64,000 bases of DNA from Kitasatospora sp. GAS204B (GCF_029892155.1 NZ_JARZAG010000012.1:175010-239009), one strand, 5' to 3'. Positions 40,729-49,587 are shown, counted from the first letter of the stretch. Numbers and translations: made by a program. Notes: generated from the sequence alone by a model not told the origin.

Positions 40729-42120
40729 TCACCCCACCGAGCTGTTGTAGCTGTCGATGGCCGGCTGGATCGCCTTCGCCGCGTCGGCCAGCGCCTGCTG
40801 CGCCGACTTCGAGCCGCTGATCGTCTGCTCCAGCGCCGTCTCCACGCCCTTGCGGGCCTGCGGCATCACACCCAGCAGGCAGCCCGCGTTGGCCGCGCTC
40901 GGCCTGGTCGCGTTCAACTCGTCGATCGCGGTCCGGAACTGCGGGTTCTTCGCCACCCAGGCCTGGTCGGCCGGCTCGGCCAGGGCCTTGCTGTTGACCG
41001 GGAAGTAGCCGGTACCCGCGTGCCAAGTGGCCTGCTGCGCCGGGTCGCTGAGGAACTTGACGAACTCCCAGGCCGCACGCTGCTCGGCGGCCGAGTGCCC
41101 GGGACCGTCGATCCAGAGCGAGGCACCGCCGATCGCCGGACCGCCCGGGTCACTCGCGTCGATCTTCGGGTAGGGCGCGGCTGCCACGCTGAACTTGGCC
41201 GCCTGGGTGTAGGCGCCCAGCACGCCGGTCGACTCCAGGTTCATCGCGATCCGGCCCGACTTGAACGCGGCCTGCGCGTCCGCCGTGACCGGTCCGAGGT
41301 CCACCGCGTAGCCACCCTTGACCAGGTCCGCCCACCACTGCAACACCTGCGCGCCCTGCGCGTCGTCGTAGACCACCTTGCCGGCCTTGCCGTCCCGCCC
41401 GTTGCCCTGGTCGCAGTAGAGGGTGCCGGACTCGGCGAGCAGCTCCTCGACGAACCAGCCGTAGATCGCGGCGCCGAAACCGTACTGGGTGGTCTGGCCA
41501 CTCGCGTTCTTGACGGTCAGTTTCCGCGCGTCGTCCGCGAGTTCGGCCAGCGTCCGGGGCGGCCGGCTCGGGTCGAGCCCGGCCGCCTTGAAGGCGTCCG
41601 CGTTGAGGTAGAGCAGGGGCATCGAGGAGTTGAACGGCATCGAGACGAGTTTGCCGCCGGCCGTGTAGTAGTTGCGGATCCCCGGTTCGAGGTCGGCGAG
41701 CGAGTAGCCGTCCTTGTCGGCGAAGGCCTGGGTCGGGATGGTCTGCTGAGAGTCGATCATGAACCGGGTGCCGATGTCGTAGACCTGCATCAGCGAGGGG
41801 GTGGCCTTCTGCTGCACCGCGGCCTTGTACTTGGCGATCGCGTCGTCATAGGTGCCCTGGAACAGCGCCGTGACCTCGATCTTGCCCTGGTGCGCCTGGT
41901 TGAAGGCCGCGATCAGGCTGTTCAGCACGGCGGCGTTCTGGCCGGTCATCGAGTGCCAGAAGGTCACCGTGGTGACGCCTTTGGCGTCCTGGAGGGCCTG
42001 CGCCCCCGGCGCCGCGGCCGAGCCGCCGCCCCCGGAGCCAGCGGAGCCGGCCGAACCCGAGGAACTGCACGCGGTCAGGGCCAGGCCCGCCACCACGGTC
42101 GCTACCAGCAGCTTGCGCAC
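40729..42120 (-). CDS. Sugar ABC transporter substrate-binding lipoprotein, 463 aa
   Basis: This is an extracellular solute-binding protein of family 1 (UgpB/MalE type). The lipoprotein signal ends at Cys18 in LALTACSSS. Family features include VTFWHSMTGQNAAVLNSLIA near the start and SLWIDGPGHSAAEQRAAWEF in the middle. The ligand is probably an oligosaccharide or glycerol phosphodiester; the UgpB-like look (WHSM) hints at sn-glycerol 3-phosphate or similar but is not decisive. GTG 42120 has AAGGAG seven bases upstream. Unusually for such operons, it is encoded after both permeases. Confidence 0.9.
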   Translation of the reverse strand: MRKLLVATVVAGLALTACSSSGSAGSAGSGGGGSAAAPGAQALQDAKGVTTVTFWHSMTGQNAAVLNSLIAAFNQAHQGKIEVTALFQGTYDDAIAKYKAAVQQKATPSLMQVYDIGTRFMIDSQQTIPTQAFADKDGYSLADLEPGIRNYYTAGGKLVSMPFNSSMPLLYLNADAFKAAGLDPSRPPRTLAELADDARKLTVKNASGQTTQYGFGAAIYGWFVEELLAESGTLYCDQGNGRDGKAGKVVYDDAQGAQVLQWWADLVKGGYAVDLGPVTADAQAAFKSGRIAMNLESTGVLGAYTQAAKFSVAAAPYPKIDASDPGGPAIGGASLWIDGPGHSAAEQRAAWEFVKFLSDPAQQATWHAGTGYFPVNSKALAEPADQAWVAKNPQFRTAIDELNATRPSAANAGCLLGVMPQARKGVETALEQTISGSKSAQQALADAAKAIQPAIDSYNSSVG

Positions 42121-42156
42121 GTCGCTTCTCCTTCTGACGGACGTTCTGACGATCGT

Positions 42157-42975
42157 TCAGCGGACCGCGCCCGCGGTCAGCCCACGGACGATGAAGCGCT
42201 GCCCGAAGACCACCAGGGCCAGCGTCGGCAGCAGCGAGAGCAGCACGCCGGCCAGGATCAGCCCGGGGGCGGCCGAGTCCGCGACGCGCAGGCTGCTCAG
42301 CCCGATCTGCAGGGTCTGCATCTGCGCGGTGCGGGTGATGATCAGCGGCCAGAAGTACTGGTTCCAGGCCGACAGGAAGACGTAGACGGCGATCGCCGCG
42401 AGCGAGGGCTTGTTGAGCGGCACCAGGATCCGCCACAGGAACCGCCAGTGCCCGGCCCCGTCGATCCGGGCGGCGTCGCGCAGCTCGGCCGGGAACTGGC
42501 GGAAGGACTGCCGCAGCATGAAGGTGCCGAAGCCGGAGGCCAGGAAGGGCAGGACCAGCCCGAAGTAGGTGTTGCCGAGCCCCCACCCCGAGATGGTCAG
42601 GTAGTTGGGGATGATCACGGCCTCCCACGGCACCATCAGGGTGGCCAGGAAGATCCCGAACACGGCCGCCGGCCGGCGCAGCGGCAGGAAGACCAGCGCG
42701 TAGGCCGCCAGGATCGAGGTGAGCAGTTGGGCGGCGGTGATCACGCCCGCCACCACCGCCGAGTTGAGGTACTGCCGCAGCAGCGGCACCGAGCGGGCCG
42801 CGGCGCCGAAGTTCGCCGTCGTCAGGTGGTGCGGGATCAGCGCCGGCGGATACGTGGCCAGGTCGGCGGGTGTCATGAAGGCACCCACCACCGCGTAGTA
42901 GACCGGGAAGAGCACGGTGCCGGCGGCCAGGGCGAGCACCAGGTGGACGGCCAGCCGGCCGAGGGTTCGCCTCAC
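42157..42975 (-). CDS. Sugar ABC transporter permease (MalG/UgpE type), 272 aa
   Basis: This inner-membrane permease has six helices. The EAA loop that contacts the ATPase is AELRDAARIDGAGHWRFLWRI, seen as ELRDAARIDGAGHWRFLW. PVYYAVVGAFMTPADL after helix 1 and LSAWNQYFWPLIIT are typical of MalG-like proteins. GTG 42975 overlaps the stop of the partner permease (GTGA). No ATPase gene is in the operon; streptomycetes often use a shared ATPase such as MsiK. Confidence 0.92.
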   Translation of the reverse strand: MRRTLGRLAVHLVLALAAGTVLFPVYYAVVGAFMTPADLATYPPALIPHHLTTANFGAAARSVPLLRQYLNSAVVAGVITAAQLLTSILAAYALVFLPLRRPAAVFGIFLATLMVPWEAVIIPNYLTISGWGLGNTYFGLVLPFLASGFGTFMLRQSFRQFPAELRDAARIDGAGHWRFLWRILVPLNKPSLAAIAVYVFLSAWNQYFWPLIITRTAQMQTLQIGLSSLRVADSAAPGLILAGVLLSLLPTLALVVFGQRFIVRGLTAGAVR

Positions 42976-43883
42976 GAGTAGTGCACCCTCCGTTCGACCA
43001 GCCCGAACTGCACGGCGGTGCAGGCAAGCACGACCACCAGCAGCACCACGGCCTGCGCGCTGGCCGCGCCGAAGTCGCTGGAGCCGTAGGCGAAGGCCTT
43101 CTCGTAGACCGAGTAGACGAGGGTGCGGGTGGCGCCGTCCGGGCCGCCCTGGGTCAGGATGTTGATCTGGCCGAAGCTCTGCAGCGCGTTGATGGTGGAG
43201 ACCACCACCAGGAAGAAGAGGTGCGGCCCGAGCAGCGGCACCGTCACCGAGCGGGCCAGCCGCCAGCCGCTCGCGCCGTCCAGCCGGGCCGCCTCGGTGA
43301 TCTCGGGAGCGATCGAGCCGATCCCGGCCGAGAGCACCAGCACGTTGTAGCCGAGGTTCAGCCAGATGGTGGCCAGGGCCACCGAGAGCAGCGCGTGGTG
43401 CCGGTCGGTCAGCCACGGCACCGGGCCCGAACCCAGGTGCGACAGCAGGCCGTTGAGCACGCCGGTGGCCGGGTTGTAGAAGACGCCGAAGACCACCGCG
43501 GCGCTCGCCACCGAGAAGGCGAAGGGCAGCGCGAAGGCCGAGCGGAGCACCCGCACCCCCCGGATCCGGCTCTCCAGCAGCAGCACCAGCAGCAGCGCGC
43601 CGATCACCCCGGGGACCACGGTGAGCAGGACGAACAGGGCGGTGGTGGCCAGCGTGCGGCCGAACTCGGCGGAGCCGAGGAGATCGGTGTAGTGCCGCAG
43701 TCCGACATAGCGCGAGGGGGCGCCGAAGAGGTCGTTGGCGTGGGCACTCAGGTAGAACGTGCGGTAGAGCGGGTAGCCGAGGAAGACGGCGAAGACGGCG
43801 AGCGAGGGCAACAGGAAGGCCCAGGCCAGGGCACGTTCCCCCAGCCGTGCGGCGGGCGCGGTGGTTGACGGCGGTCTCGGCAT
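42972..43883 (-). CDS. Sugar ABC transporter permease (MalF/UgpA type), 303 aa
   Basis: This partner permease of the heterodimeric channel has six helices after a short cytoplasmic N-terminus (LAWAFLLPSLAVFAVFLGYP is helix 1). The EAA loop is ITEAARLDGASGWRLARSV. FGQINILTQGGPDGATRTLV before the last helix is characteristic of UgpA/MalF relatives. ATG 43883 is preferred because GGAGGGGG is seven bases upstream; TTG 43889 is only one base from it. It is the promoter-proximal gene of the transport operon. Confidence 0.92.
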   Translation of the reverse strand: MPRPPSTTAPAARLGERALAWAFLLPSLAVFAVFLGYPLYRTFYLSAHANDLFGAPSRYVGLRHYTDLLGSAEFGRTLATTALFVLLTVVPGVIGALLLVLLLESRIRGVRVLRSAFALPFAFSVASAAVVFGVFYNPATGVLNGLLSHLGSGPVPWLTDRHHALLSVALATIWLNLGYNVLVLSAGIGSIAPEITEAARLDGASGWRLARSVTVPLLGPHLFFLVVVSTINALQSFGQINILTQGGPDGATRTLVYSVYEKAFAYGSSDFGAASAQAVVLLVVVLACTAVQFGLVERRVHYS

Positions 43884-44000
43884 GCCCAATCCCCCTCCAG
43901 GATGCGCGGGCAGACCCTGACGGTCTCGCGCCGAGATGACTCCCGGGCGGCCGCTGGGCGACGCTCATGTGTCATGCCCACCACCAGTCTCCCCCGAACC

Positions 44001-44034
44001 TTCCGCCCCGGGTCCTGGCGAACCCGGGGCGGAA
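44001..44034. terminator. 13-bp perfect hairpin terminator
   Basis: Arms 44001-44013 and 44022-44034 pair perfectly around an 8-base loop. It lies 21 bases after the stop of the alkaline-phosphatase-family gene on the minus strand and separates it from the ABC operon promoter region. Confidence 0.85.
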
Positions 44035-44054
44035 GATCGGAATCTGACGCTTGA

Positions 44055-46184
44055 TCAGGAGGCCAGCGCCTGCGCCTGCTTCACCAGCCGGTCGGCCTGC
44101 GCCGTCAGGTCACGCGCCTGGTCGTGGCCGAGCCGCTGGTGACCGAAGGCCACCTGGTCCAGCAACTGGGCGATCTGCCCGGCCAGCTTGTCCCGCTGGT
44201 CGCCCAGCGCGGTCAGCTTCGCGCTGCTCGCCTGGTACCGGCTGTCACCCGGGCTGGTGGACTCGATGCCCTTGGTCGAAGCCTGCAGCGTGGCGGTGGC
44301 GAACCGGCCGACACCCGCGTCCAGTTGCTTGTAGGCCGCGGCCAGCCGCTGGTAGTCCTGACCGGCCTTGACCAGGTTGTGCGGCAGCGCCCAGCGGTTG
44401 AGGAACTCGGTCAGCACCCGCCCGTCGTGGGTGTACGGGTCGGAGAGTCCGAGCAGCGCCAGCATGGTGGGCCGGATGTCGGTGTGGTCGGACCAGACCG
44501 CGTCGGTCACTCCGAGGTTGCGCACGCCGGGACCGACCAGGCCCAGCCAGGTGGTGTTGATGTCCGGCGAGAAGTCACCGTGGTTCCAGGCGTACGCCGG
44601 GCCGAGCGCGACGCAGGAGGCGGCGGTGGCGCAGCTGCTGCCGCCCGCGTAGACGTAGTAGTCCGGGTTGGCGAAAGAGGTGAAGGTCGGTGTCCGCAGC
44701 GGGTCACCGGTCTGCATGTGCAGGATCTTCTGCTCCGCCTGGTCGGCCAGGTAGTTGGAGACGGTGTCGGTCTTGCCGGTGATCGGGTTGACCGCCGTCA
44801 CCTTGGACCAGGCCTGCTCGAACTGCCGGGTGACCGGGGCGTTCGGGCTCGGATTGCCGTTCAGGTAGAAGTTCGGCGCGGAGTCCGCGTGCACCTGGAA
44901 CGGGGTGGTGACGCCCTGCTGGGTGGCCAGCAGGCCACGGGCGTTGGCGTTGACCTCGCCGATCTGGCTGTAGCTGCACGGGATCTCGACCCCGTCGCAG
45001 TTCGCCGGGGTGGGCCGGCCGCCCACGAAGTGGTCGTTCTCGTCCGCGGTCACCACGAAGAGGGTGTTGTCCGCGTTGAGGCCGTCCTGGTGGATCCGCT
45101 GGAAGAAGTTGGCGAAGGCGGTGTCATAGGACTTCAACTGCGCCGTGTAGCCGGGGTCCCCCGGGCCGAACGCGCCGGCGCCGGCGCCGTGCTGGTCGTG
45201 CGCGTCGGAGATGTAGCCGTAGGTGACCGGGACGCCGGACTCCTGCATCTGGGCCACGTAGCCGAGCGAGTTGTCGGCCGTCATCGCGTCGAAACCGGGG
45301 AAGCCCGGGTTGCCGTTCGGGTCGGTGATCGGCTTGCCCGCGGTGCTCTTCACCACGCCGTTCGCGCTGATCGCCGGGTCCACGCTCTTGGCGCCGAACA
45401 GCGCCTGGTAGTTCTGGTAGCCGCCCGGCTCGTCCGGCAGCGGGTCGGCGCTGGCGCCGCCCTTGGCGCAGAGCGCCGACTGCTGCGCGCAGTGGATGCC
45501 GATGCCGACGTAGTCCGCCTGCGCCTTGGCCGGGTCGTCCTTCGCCTCGGCGGCCTGCGGGGAGTTCGCGCCGAACACCTTGTTGATGTCGACGTTGGTG
45601 TTCTCCAGGACGGTGTTGGCCATCGAGACCGAGCCGAAGTCGCAGCCGGCCTTGGTGTACGCGGCCCATGGCGCCGGCGCCATCTTGCCGTCCTGGCCGA
45701 CCATGGTGGGCGCGGAGTCGGACGGCGTCGGCACCGAGGAGTCGGCCACGCCGTCGGTCCAGTAGGCGAAGCTGCTGGCCGAGTTGGTGGTGCCGTTCGG
45801 GTTGTAGTAGCGGTACGAGTTGGAGACCGCCTGGCCCTGCCGGTCGCCGTACAGACCGGTGATCGAGGTCAGGATGTCGTCCCCGGTGTGGGCGATCAGC
45901 GGCGTGTGGTGGTTGTCGTCCACCGTGCCGTTGCTCTCCAGGAAGTCGAGCAGGTGGGGCATCTGCTCGAGGTCGGAGGGCACGTTGGGGTTGTCCCGGC
46001 TGAAGTGCACGTTGTCGAACTGCAGGTAGATCACGTGCTGCACATCGCGTCCGTCGGACGAGATCTGGCAGCTGCTCTGGCCGGGGCGATGGTGGTCGGG
46101 CGCGGCGGACGCCGCTCCCGCGGACATCATCCCGAGCCCCAGCCCGGCCGCGAGCGACAGGGCCAGCACCTTGCTCTTGCGCAT
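44055..46184 (-). CDS. Secreted alkaline-phosphatase-superfamily phosphoesterase, 709 aa
   Basis: A signal peptide (about 1-28, GLGLGMMSAGAASAA) precedes a large alkaline-phosphatase-like domain. Probable metal-site motifs are YLQFDNVHF, DNHHTPLIAHTGDD, VVTADENDHF and WSDHTDIRPTMLALLG. The C-terminal 110 residues are predicted helical coiled coil (LTALGDQRDKLAGQIAQLLD). The substrate is not evident; relatives act on phosphomonoesters or phosphodiesters outside the cell. The ATG at 46184 follows a GGGAG. A two-unit PHO-box-like direct repeat lies 142 bases upstream, suggesting expression under phosphate starvation. Confidence 0.87.
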   Translation of the reverse strand: MRKSKVLALSLAAGLGLGMMSAGAASAAPDHHRPGQSSCQISSDGRDVQHVIYLQFDNVHFSRDNPNVPSDLEQMPHLLDFLESNGTVDDNHHTPLIAHTGDDILTSITGLYGDRQGQAVSNSYRYYNPNGTTNSASSFAYWTDGVADSSVPTPSDSAPTMVGQDGKMAPAPWAAYTKAGCDFGSVSMANTVLENTNVDINKVFGANSPQAAEAKDDPAKAQADYVGIGIHCAQQSALCAKGGASADPLPDEPGGYQNYQALFGAKSVDPAISANGVVKSTAGKPITDPNGNPGFPGFDAMTADNSLGYVAQMQESGVPVTYGYISDAHDQHGAGAGAFGPGDPGYTAQLKSYDTAFANFFQRIHQDGLNADNTLFVVTADENDHFVGGRPTPANCDGVEIPCSYSQIGEVNANARGLLATQQGVTTPFQVHADSAPNFYLNGNPSPNAPVTRQFEQAWSKVTAVNPITGKTDTVSNYLADQAEQKILHMQTGDPLRTPTFTSFANPDYYVYAGGSSCATAASCVALGPAYAWNHGDFSPDINTTWLGLVGPGVRNLGVTDAVWSDHTDIRPTMLALLGLSDPYTHDGRVLTEFLNRWALPHNLVKAGQDYQRLAAAYKQLDAGVGRFATATLQASTKGIESTSPGDSRYQASSAKLTALGDQRDKLAGQIAQLLDQVAFGHQRLGHDQARDLTAQADRLVKQAQALAS

Positions 46185-46325
46185 CCTGCTCCCTCTCTGG
46201 GCGCGATCGCGCGCCCGCGACGGAACGCGCGTAGATCGCCGTCCGGGGAGCACAGCGGTGCCCCCCGTCGTGCGTGCCACAGGCTGCCACAGCGGCCCTG
46301 AACGCAACAGGAGGCAGGAGCTGTC

Positions 46326-46347
46326 CGATGGTGAAGTCGTAGTGAAC
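46326..46347 (-). promoter_or_regulatory. PHO-box-like direct repeat upstream of secreted phosphoesterase
   Basis: On the minus strand GTTCACTACGA (46347-46337) and CTTCACCATCG (46336-46326) are two adjacent 11-base units. Streptomycete PhoP binds 11-base direct repeats of the GTTCACC type. The position, upstream of an alkaline-phosphatase-superfamily gene, fits. No clear -10 was identified downstream. Confidence 0.5.
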
Positions 46348-46378
46348 TGGCGAAGGGTCGCCGGCGGCTGACTGATTC

Positions 46379-46984
46379 TCAGCTGTTCGCGAAGACGGCT
46401 CTGGCCGGCCACTCGGACTGCGGGCGGTCCGCGTAGAGGTGGAGCAGGTCGTGGTAGATCGGGTCCAGCCGCAGCCCGTGGTCGATCAGCCCGAGCCGCC
46501 CGGCCACCGAGCGGGATCCGGGGTTGTCGGGGTGGATCCAGGCGAAGACCGGCAGCTGCGGGGTGTGCTGCCGGGCGGCGGCGAGCGCCGCCCGGCTCAG
46601 CTCGGTCGCGTAGCCCTTGCCCTGGTGGGCGGGCGCCAGCCGGTAGTAGAGGTTCCAGTGGGCGCGCGCCACCTGGGTCTGCACGCCGCCGATGCCGACC
46701 ACCGGACCCGAGCCGCCGGCGCTCTCACCGCCGGCGCCGCCCGGGCCGCGCAGCCGCACCGTCCAGTAGCTGAGCCCGTCGGCCCAGCCCTCCACCGCCC
46801 GCTCGATCCACTCCCGGGTCTGCCCGATCTCGGTGTGCCGTCCCTGCGGCCGGTGCCGCCAGACCTCGGGGTCGGAGTTGATCGCGAAGAGCGGCTCCAG
46901 GTCGTCGAGGCCGACGGCCCGCAGTTCGAGCCGCTCGGTGCGGACGGTGCGCAGCGGTTCGGTGATCTCGGTGATCTCGGTCAT
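46379..46984 (-). CDS. GNAT family N-acetyltransferase, 201 aa
   Basis: This acetyl-CoA-dependent acyltransferase is of the RimJ/RimL-like group. RTERLELRAVGLDDLEPLF is the usual opening, and the acetyl-CoA-binding motif A is YYRLAPAHQGKGYATELSRA with Q/GxGxA character. AWIHPDNPGSRSVAGRLGL is the typical motif B. A short Gly/Ser insert (PGGAGGESAGGSGP) separates the strands. The acceptor is unknown. It is upstream of the phosphoesterase on the same strand but separated by 194 bases carrying a PHO-box-like site, so it is likely independent. Confidence 0.9.
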   Translation of the reverse strand: MTEITEITEPLRTVRTERLELRAVGLDDLEPLFAINSDPEVWRHRPQGRHTEIGQTREWIERAVEGWADGLSYWTVRLRGPGGAGGESAGGSGPVVGIGGVQTQVARAHWNLYYRLAPAHQGKGYATELSRAALAAARQHTPQLPVFAWIHPDNPGSRSVAGRLGLIDHGLRLDPIYHDLLHLYADRPQSEWPARAVFANS

Positions 46985-47125
46985 CCTCGGAGCGTAGGCC
47001 CGGCGCGGCGCGGCCGACCTGCCGGGGTCAGGCCGTTTCGCGTAGTGTCGCCGGCGCTTGACCCTCACACCGTGTCAGGGTCATCGGAGGCACTGCCAGA
47101 GGGGCACGCCGGTGCGACCCCCTGG

Positions 47126-47689
47126 TCACGGGCCGGTCGAGCCGAGGATCTCCGCCACGAGTCGGCGCGCGTACGCGGCGTCGAGTCCGTCCGGACGGAA
47201 GAGGATGCGGTACATCATGGGCCCGACGACGCGGTCGATGACCGTCTCGACGTCGGGCGTCTTCTCCCCACGTTCAGCTGCTCGGGTGAGGATGAAGTCG
47301 ATCTGGTCGGCGGCGTAGGCCGAGCACTGGCCGGCGTTGCTGCCGTCCGGGTCGCCGAGCAGGGCATCGCGGATGTAGGAGCGACCGGCGGGATGGGCCA
47401 TCTCGTCGAGGAACTGCTCGGCCCAGGCCGTCAGGTCGGATGCCAGGGCACCGTGGTCCCCCGGCGCGGTATCGGGCCGCAGACGCTTGACCGCTACGTC
47501 CGACAACAGCTCCTGCAGGTCCCCCCAGCGGCGGTAGACCGTCGACGGCGTCACACCCGCACGCTGGGCGACCAGCGGCACCGTCAGGGCGTCCCGGCCC
47601 ACCTCCGACGCGAGTTCGTGTACGGCGGCGTGGACCGACGCCTGGACCCGGGCGCTGCGCCCACCAGGGCGCACCATCTGCCTGCTCAT
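47126..47689 (-). CDS. TetR-family transcriptional repressor, 187 aa
   Basis: The N-terminal helix-turn-helix is LTVPLVAQRAGVTPSTVYRRW (cited as VPLVAQRAGVTPSTVYRRW). The C-terminal ligand-binding domain matches TetR_C_33-like repressors (EQFLDEMAHPAGRSYIRDAL). Its own promoter region carries an operator-like 27-base sequence at 47699-47725, just ten bases from the start codon, and almost the same sequence sits at the start point of the MFS exporter gene at 49549-49575. This strongly suggests that it represses itself and the exporter operon. ATG 47689 has AAGGTGGG upstream. Confidence 0.92.
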   Translation of the reverse strand: MSRQMVRPGGRSARVQASVHAAVHELASEVGRDALTVPLVAQRAGVTPSTVYRRWGDLQELLSDVAVKRLRPDTAPGDHGALASDLTAWAEQFLDEMAHPAGRSYIRDALLGDPDGSNAGQCSAYAADQIDFILTRAAERGEKTPDVETVIDRVVGPMMYRILFRPDGLDAAYARRLVAEILGSTGP

Positions 47690-47698
47690 AGAACCCAC

Positions 47699-47725
47699 CT
47701 TAAAGCAAAATCATTGCGTCTAGCG
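47699..47725. promoter_or_regulatory. TetR operator-like site O1 (upstream of tetR)
   Basis: The 27 bases match 49549-49575 at 25 positions. The core on the plus strand runs TAAAGCAA, five bases, then TTGCGT and TAGCG, giving an imperfect dyad of TAAA(G)CAA and TTG(CG)TTTA type. It lies ten bases upstream of the tetR start codon, in position for autorepression. Confidence 0.75.
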
Positions 47726-47870
47726 AACCCAACCTCCGGGCGACGAACCGGCCACTCGTTCGACGACCTTCTCGCCACGAGCCGTGTACGCACCGCCACC
47801 TCGTGCATGCCTGCGAGGAGCGGCGCCTTCGGCCCGGATGGAATGGTTCGGCCGGGCCGGCAGCACTCGT

Positions 47871-49262
47871 TCAGGCTGCGCGCGCGAGCTCGCGGGCGGG
47901 CTGGGTCTGCTCGTAGGCGTGGCCGACTCGCATGAGCACGCTCTCTCCAAGCGGTCGCCCGAGCAGCTGCATGCCGATCGGCAGACCCGCCGCATCGTGG
48001 CCGACCGGTACCGACAGGGACGGCAACCCGGTGATGTTGGCAGGGGATGAAAGGCGTACGTAGGCGTCGGAGACACCCTCGACCGTGCCGTCGGCCCAGG
48101 TGATCGTCTCCTGGCCGGCCTTGACCGCGGTTGCCGGGACGGTGGGGGCGGCGACCAGGTCGACGTCCTGCAGCATGCGCGCCCATTCCTGCCGCATGAG
48201 GGTGCGGGCGCGCTGGGCGCGAAGGTAGTCCCCGGCGGGCATCAGTTCGCCGGCCTCGAGGAGGATGCGGACGTCGGCCTGGTACAGCTCGGGGACCGTG
48301 CGCAGGGTGCGCTCGTGGTAAGCGGTTGCCTCGGGCACCATCAGGCCCCACTGAGTGGCTTGGATGTAGCGGGTCATGGGGATCTCGACGTCGACGAGGC
48401 GTGCGCCAAGGGTCCGGAGCTGGTTGATCGCGCGCCGTACGGCGGCTTCCACCTCCGCATCGACGTGGTCGAAGAAGTAGGTACGCGGCACGCCCACGCG
48501 CAGGCCCGTCAGGTCCGCGTCCGCGACCGGCCGGTAGTCCGTGCCGGGTGCGGGCAGGGAGGCGGGATCGCGGGGGTCGTGTCCGACCAGCGCCGTCAGG
48601 ACCAGGGCCGCGTCCTCAACGGTGCGGGTGATCGGGCCTACGTGGTCCAGTGACCAGGACAGGGACGTGATGCCGTGGCGGGAGACGAGGCCGTACGTCG
48701 GCTTGAAGCCGACCACCCCGTTCAGCGCGGCGGGCACCCGGATCGATCCGCCGGTGTCGGTGCCCAGGGTGAAGGTGGCGGTGCCCGCGGCGACGGCGAC
48801 GGAGGATCCGCCGCTGGAGCCGCCGGCGATCCGGCCGGTGTCCCAGGCGTTGTTGGTCTGCGGGGTGGTCAGCCCGTAGGCGAACTCGTGGGTATGGGTC
48901 TTGCCGACCAGGATGGCTCCGGCCGCCGACAGGCGTGCGGCGACGGTGCTGTCGGCCTGCGCGCGGTGGTCGGCTCGGACACGGGAGCTGGCCGACGTCG
49001 CCGCGCCGGCGACGTCGATCAGGTCCTTGAGGCCCATCGGGATGCCGTGCAGCGGACCACGGTAGTGGCCGGCCGCGATGTCGTTCTCGGCTTCGCGCGC
49101 GGCCCGGCGGGCGTGCTCGGCGGTGACGGTGACGTAGGCCTGAAGGTGCGGGTCCACCTGTTCGACGCGCTCCAGGACGGAGTCAGCCAGCTCGACGGGG
49201 GATAGCTGCCGAGCCCGGATCGCCTCGGCGGCTGCGTTCAGGGACAGTTCATACGGCTGCAT
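47871..49262 (-). CDS. Amidase signature hydrolase (AtzE/AtzF- or GatA-like), 463 aa
   Basis: This enzyme hydrolyses an amide through the Ser-cisSer-Lys triad, here Lys79 (GIPMGLKDLIDVAG), Ser149 (IAGGSSGGSS) and Ser173 (GTDTGGSIRVP). The long AAGTATFTLGTDTGG region and FKPTYGLVSRHG are diagnostic. Its start overlaps by 14 bases the 3' end of a 69-residue gene resembling AtzG/GatC small subunits, so the active form is probably a two-subunit complex like the 1-carboxybiuret hydrolase AtzE-AtzG. The true substrate is unknown. The frame ends at 47871, 145 bases before the tetR operator region. Confidence 0.92.
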   Translation of the reverse strand: MQPYELSLNAAAEAIRARQLSPVELADSVLERVEQVDPHLQAYVTVTAEHARRAAREAENDIAAGHYRGPLHGIPMGLKDLIDVAGAATSASSRVRADHRAQADSTVAARLSAAGAILVGKTHTHEFAYGLTTPQTNNAWDTGRIAGGSSGGSSVAVAAGTATFTLGTDTGGSIRVPAALNGVVGFKPTYGLVSRHGITSLSWSLDHVGPITRTVEDAALVLTALVGHDPRDPASLPAPGTDYRPVADADLTGLRVGVPRTYFFDHVDAEVEAAVRRAINQLRTLGARLVDVEIPMTRYIQATQWGLMVPEATAYHERTLRTVPELYQADVRILLEAGELMPAGDYLRAQRARTLMRQEWARMLQDVDLVAAPTVPATAVKAGQETITWADGTVEGVSDAYVRLSSPANITGLPSLSVPVGHDAAGLPIGMQLLGRPLGESVLMRVGHAYEQTQPARELARAA

Positions 49263-49458
49263 CGTGCATCTCCTGTTCCGCGCGGTAGGCGGGGGCGGGC
49301 GGGGTGTCCCCGAAGTCCAGCTCCCGCAGGACCGCGACGACGGAGTGGATGTGGTTGGCGGTGGCTGCGACCGCAGCGTGGCGGTCGGCCGGCAGCGGGA
49401 GCCCGGTGCGGGCGGCCCAGCGGGCCGCTTCCGGCGGGGTGAGTTCAGCGCAGGACAT
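49249..49458 (-). CDS. AtzG-like (DUF4089-type) small subunit, 69 aa
   Basis: The small helical protein contains GLPLPADRHAAVAATANHIH, then SVVAVLRELDF and PPAPAYRAE, the pattern of DUF4089/AtzG proteins that wrap around amidases in the way GatC wraps GatA. Its 14-base overlap with the amidase start supports stoichiometric co-translation. Start ATG 49458 is preceded by GAGAGAAG. It is the first gene of the leftward operon and is divergent from the MFS exporter, with 129 bases between them. The family call is by pattern and context. Confidence 0.7.
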   Translation of the reverse strand: MSCAELTPPEAARWAARTGLPLPADRHAAVAATANHIHSVVAVLRELDFGDTPPAPAYRAEQEMHDAAV

Positions 49459-49517
49459 GGACTTCTCTCTCCTCAGGGCTGGAGGGGCGGAGCAATCCCC
49501 GACCAAAAGCTAAAGGT

Positions 49518-49546
49518 TTGCGTTAGTCGACGGTAGAGCCTACGGT
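49518..49546 (+). promoter_or_regulatory. Promoter of MFS exporter operon
   Basis: TTGCGT (49518-49523) and TACGGT (49541-49546) have ideal 17-base spacing. The predicted start point, about 49553, falls inside the TetR operator copy at 49549-49575. The -35 region is embedded in CTAA-N9-TTAG (49510-49526), which looks like a shortened version of the operator. Confidence 0.6.
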
Positions 49547-49548
49547 GG

Positions 49549-49575
49549 CTTAAAGCAAACTCATTGCGTTTAGCG
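49549..49575. promoter_or_regulatory. TetR operator-like site O2 (at start point of MFS exporter)
   Basis: This is the second copy of the 27-base sequence found upstream of tetR, differing at two positions. It lies directly after the -10 and ends 13 bases before the exporter ATG, so repressor bound here would block transcription. Confidence 0.75.
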
Positions 49576-49587
49576 CCGAGGAATCTC

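Noticed and set aside
46185..46378. Read-through operon of GNAT and secreted phosphoesterase
   Set aside because: The 194-base gap and the PHO-box-like repeat in it indicate a separate promoter.
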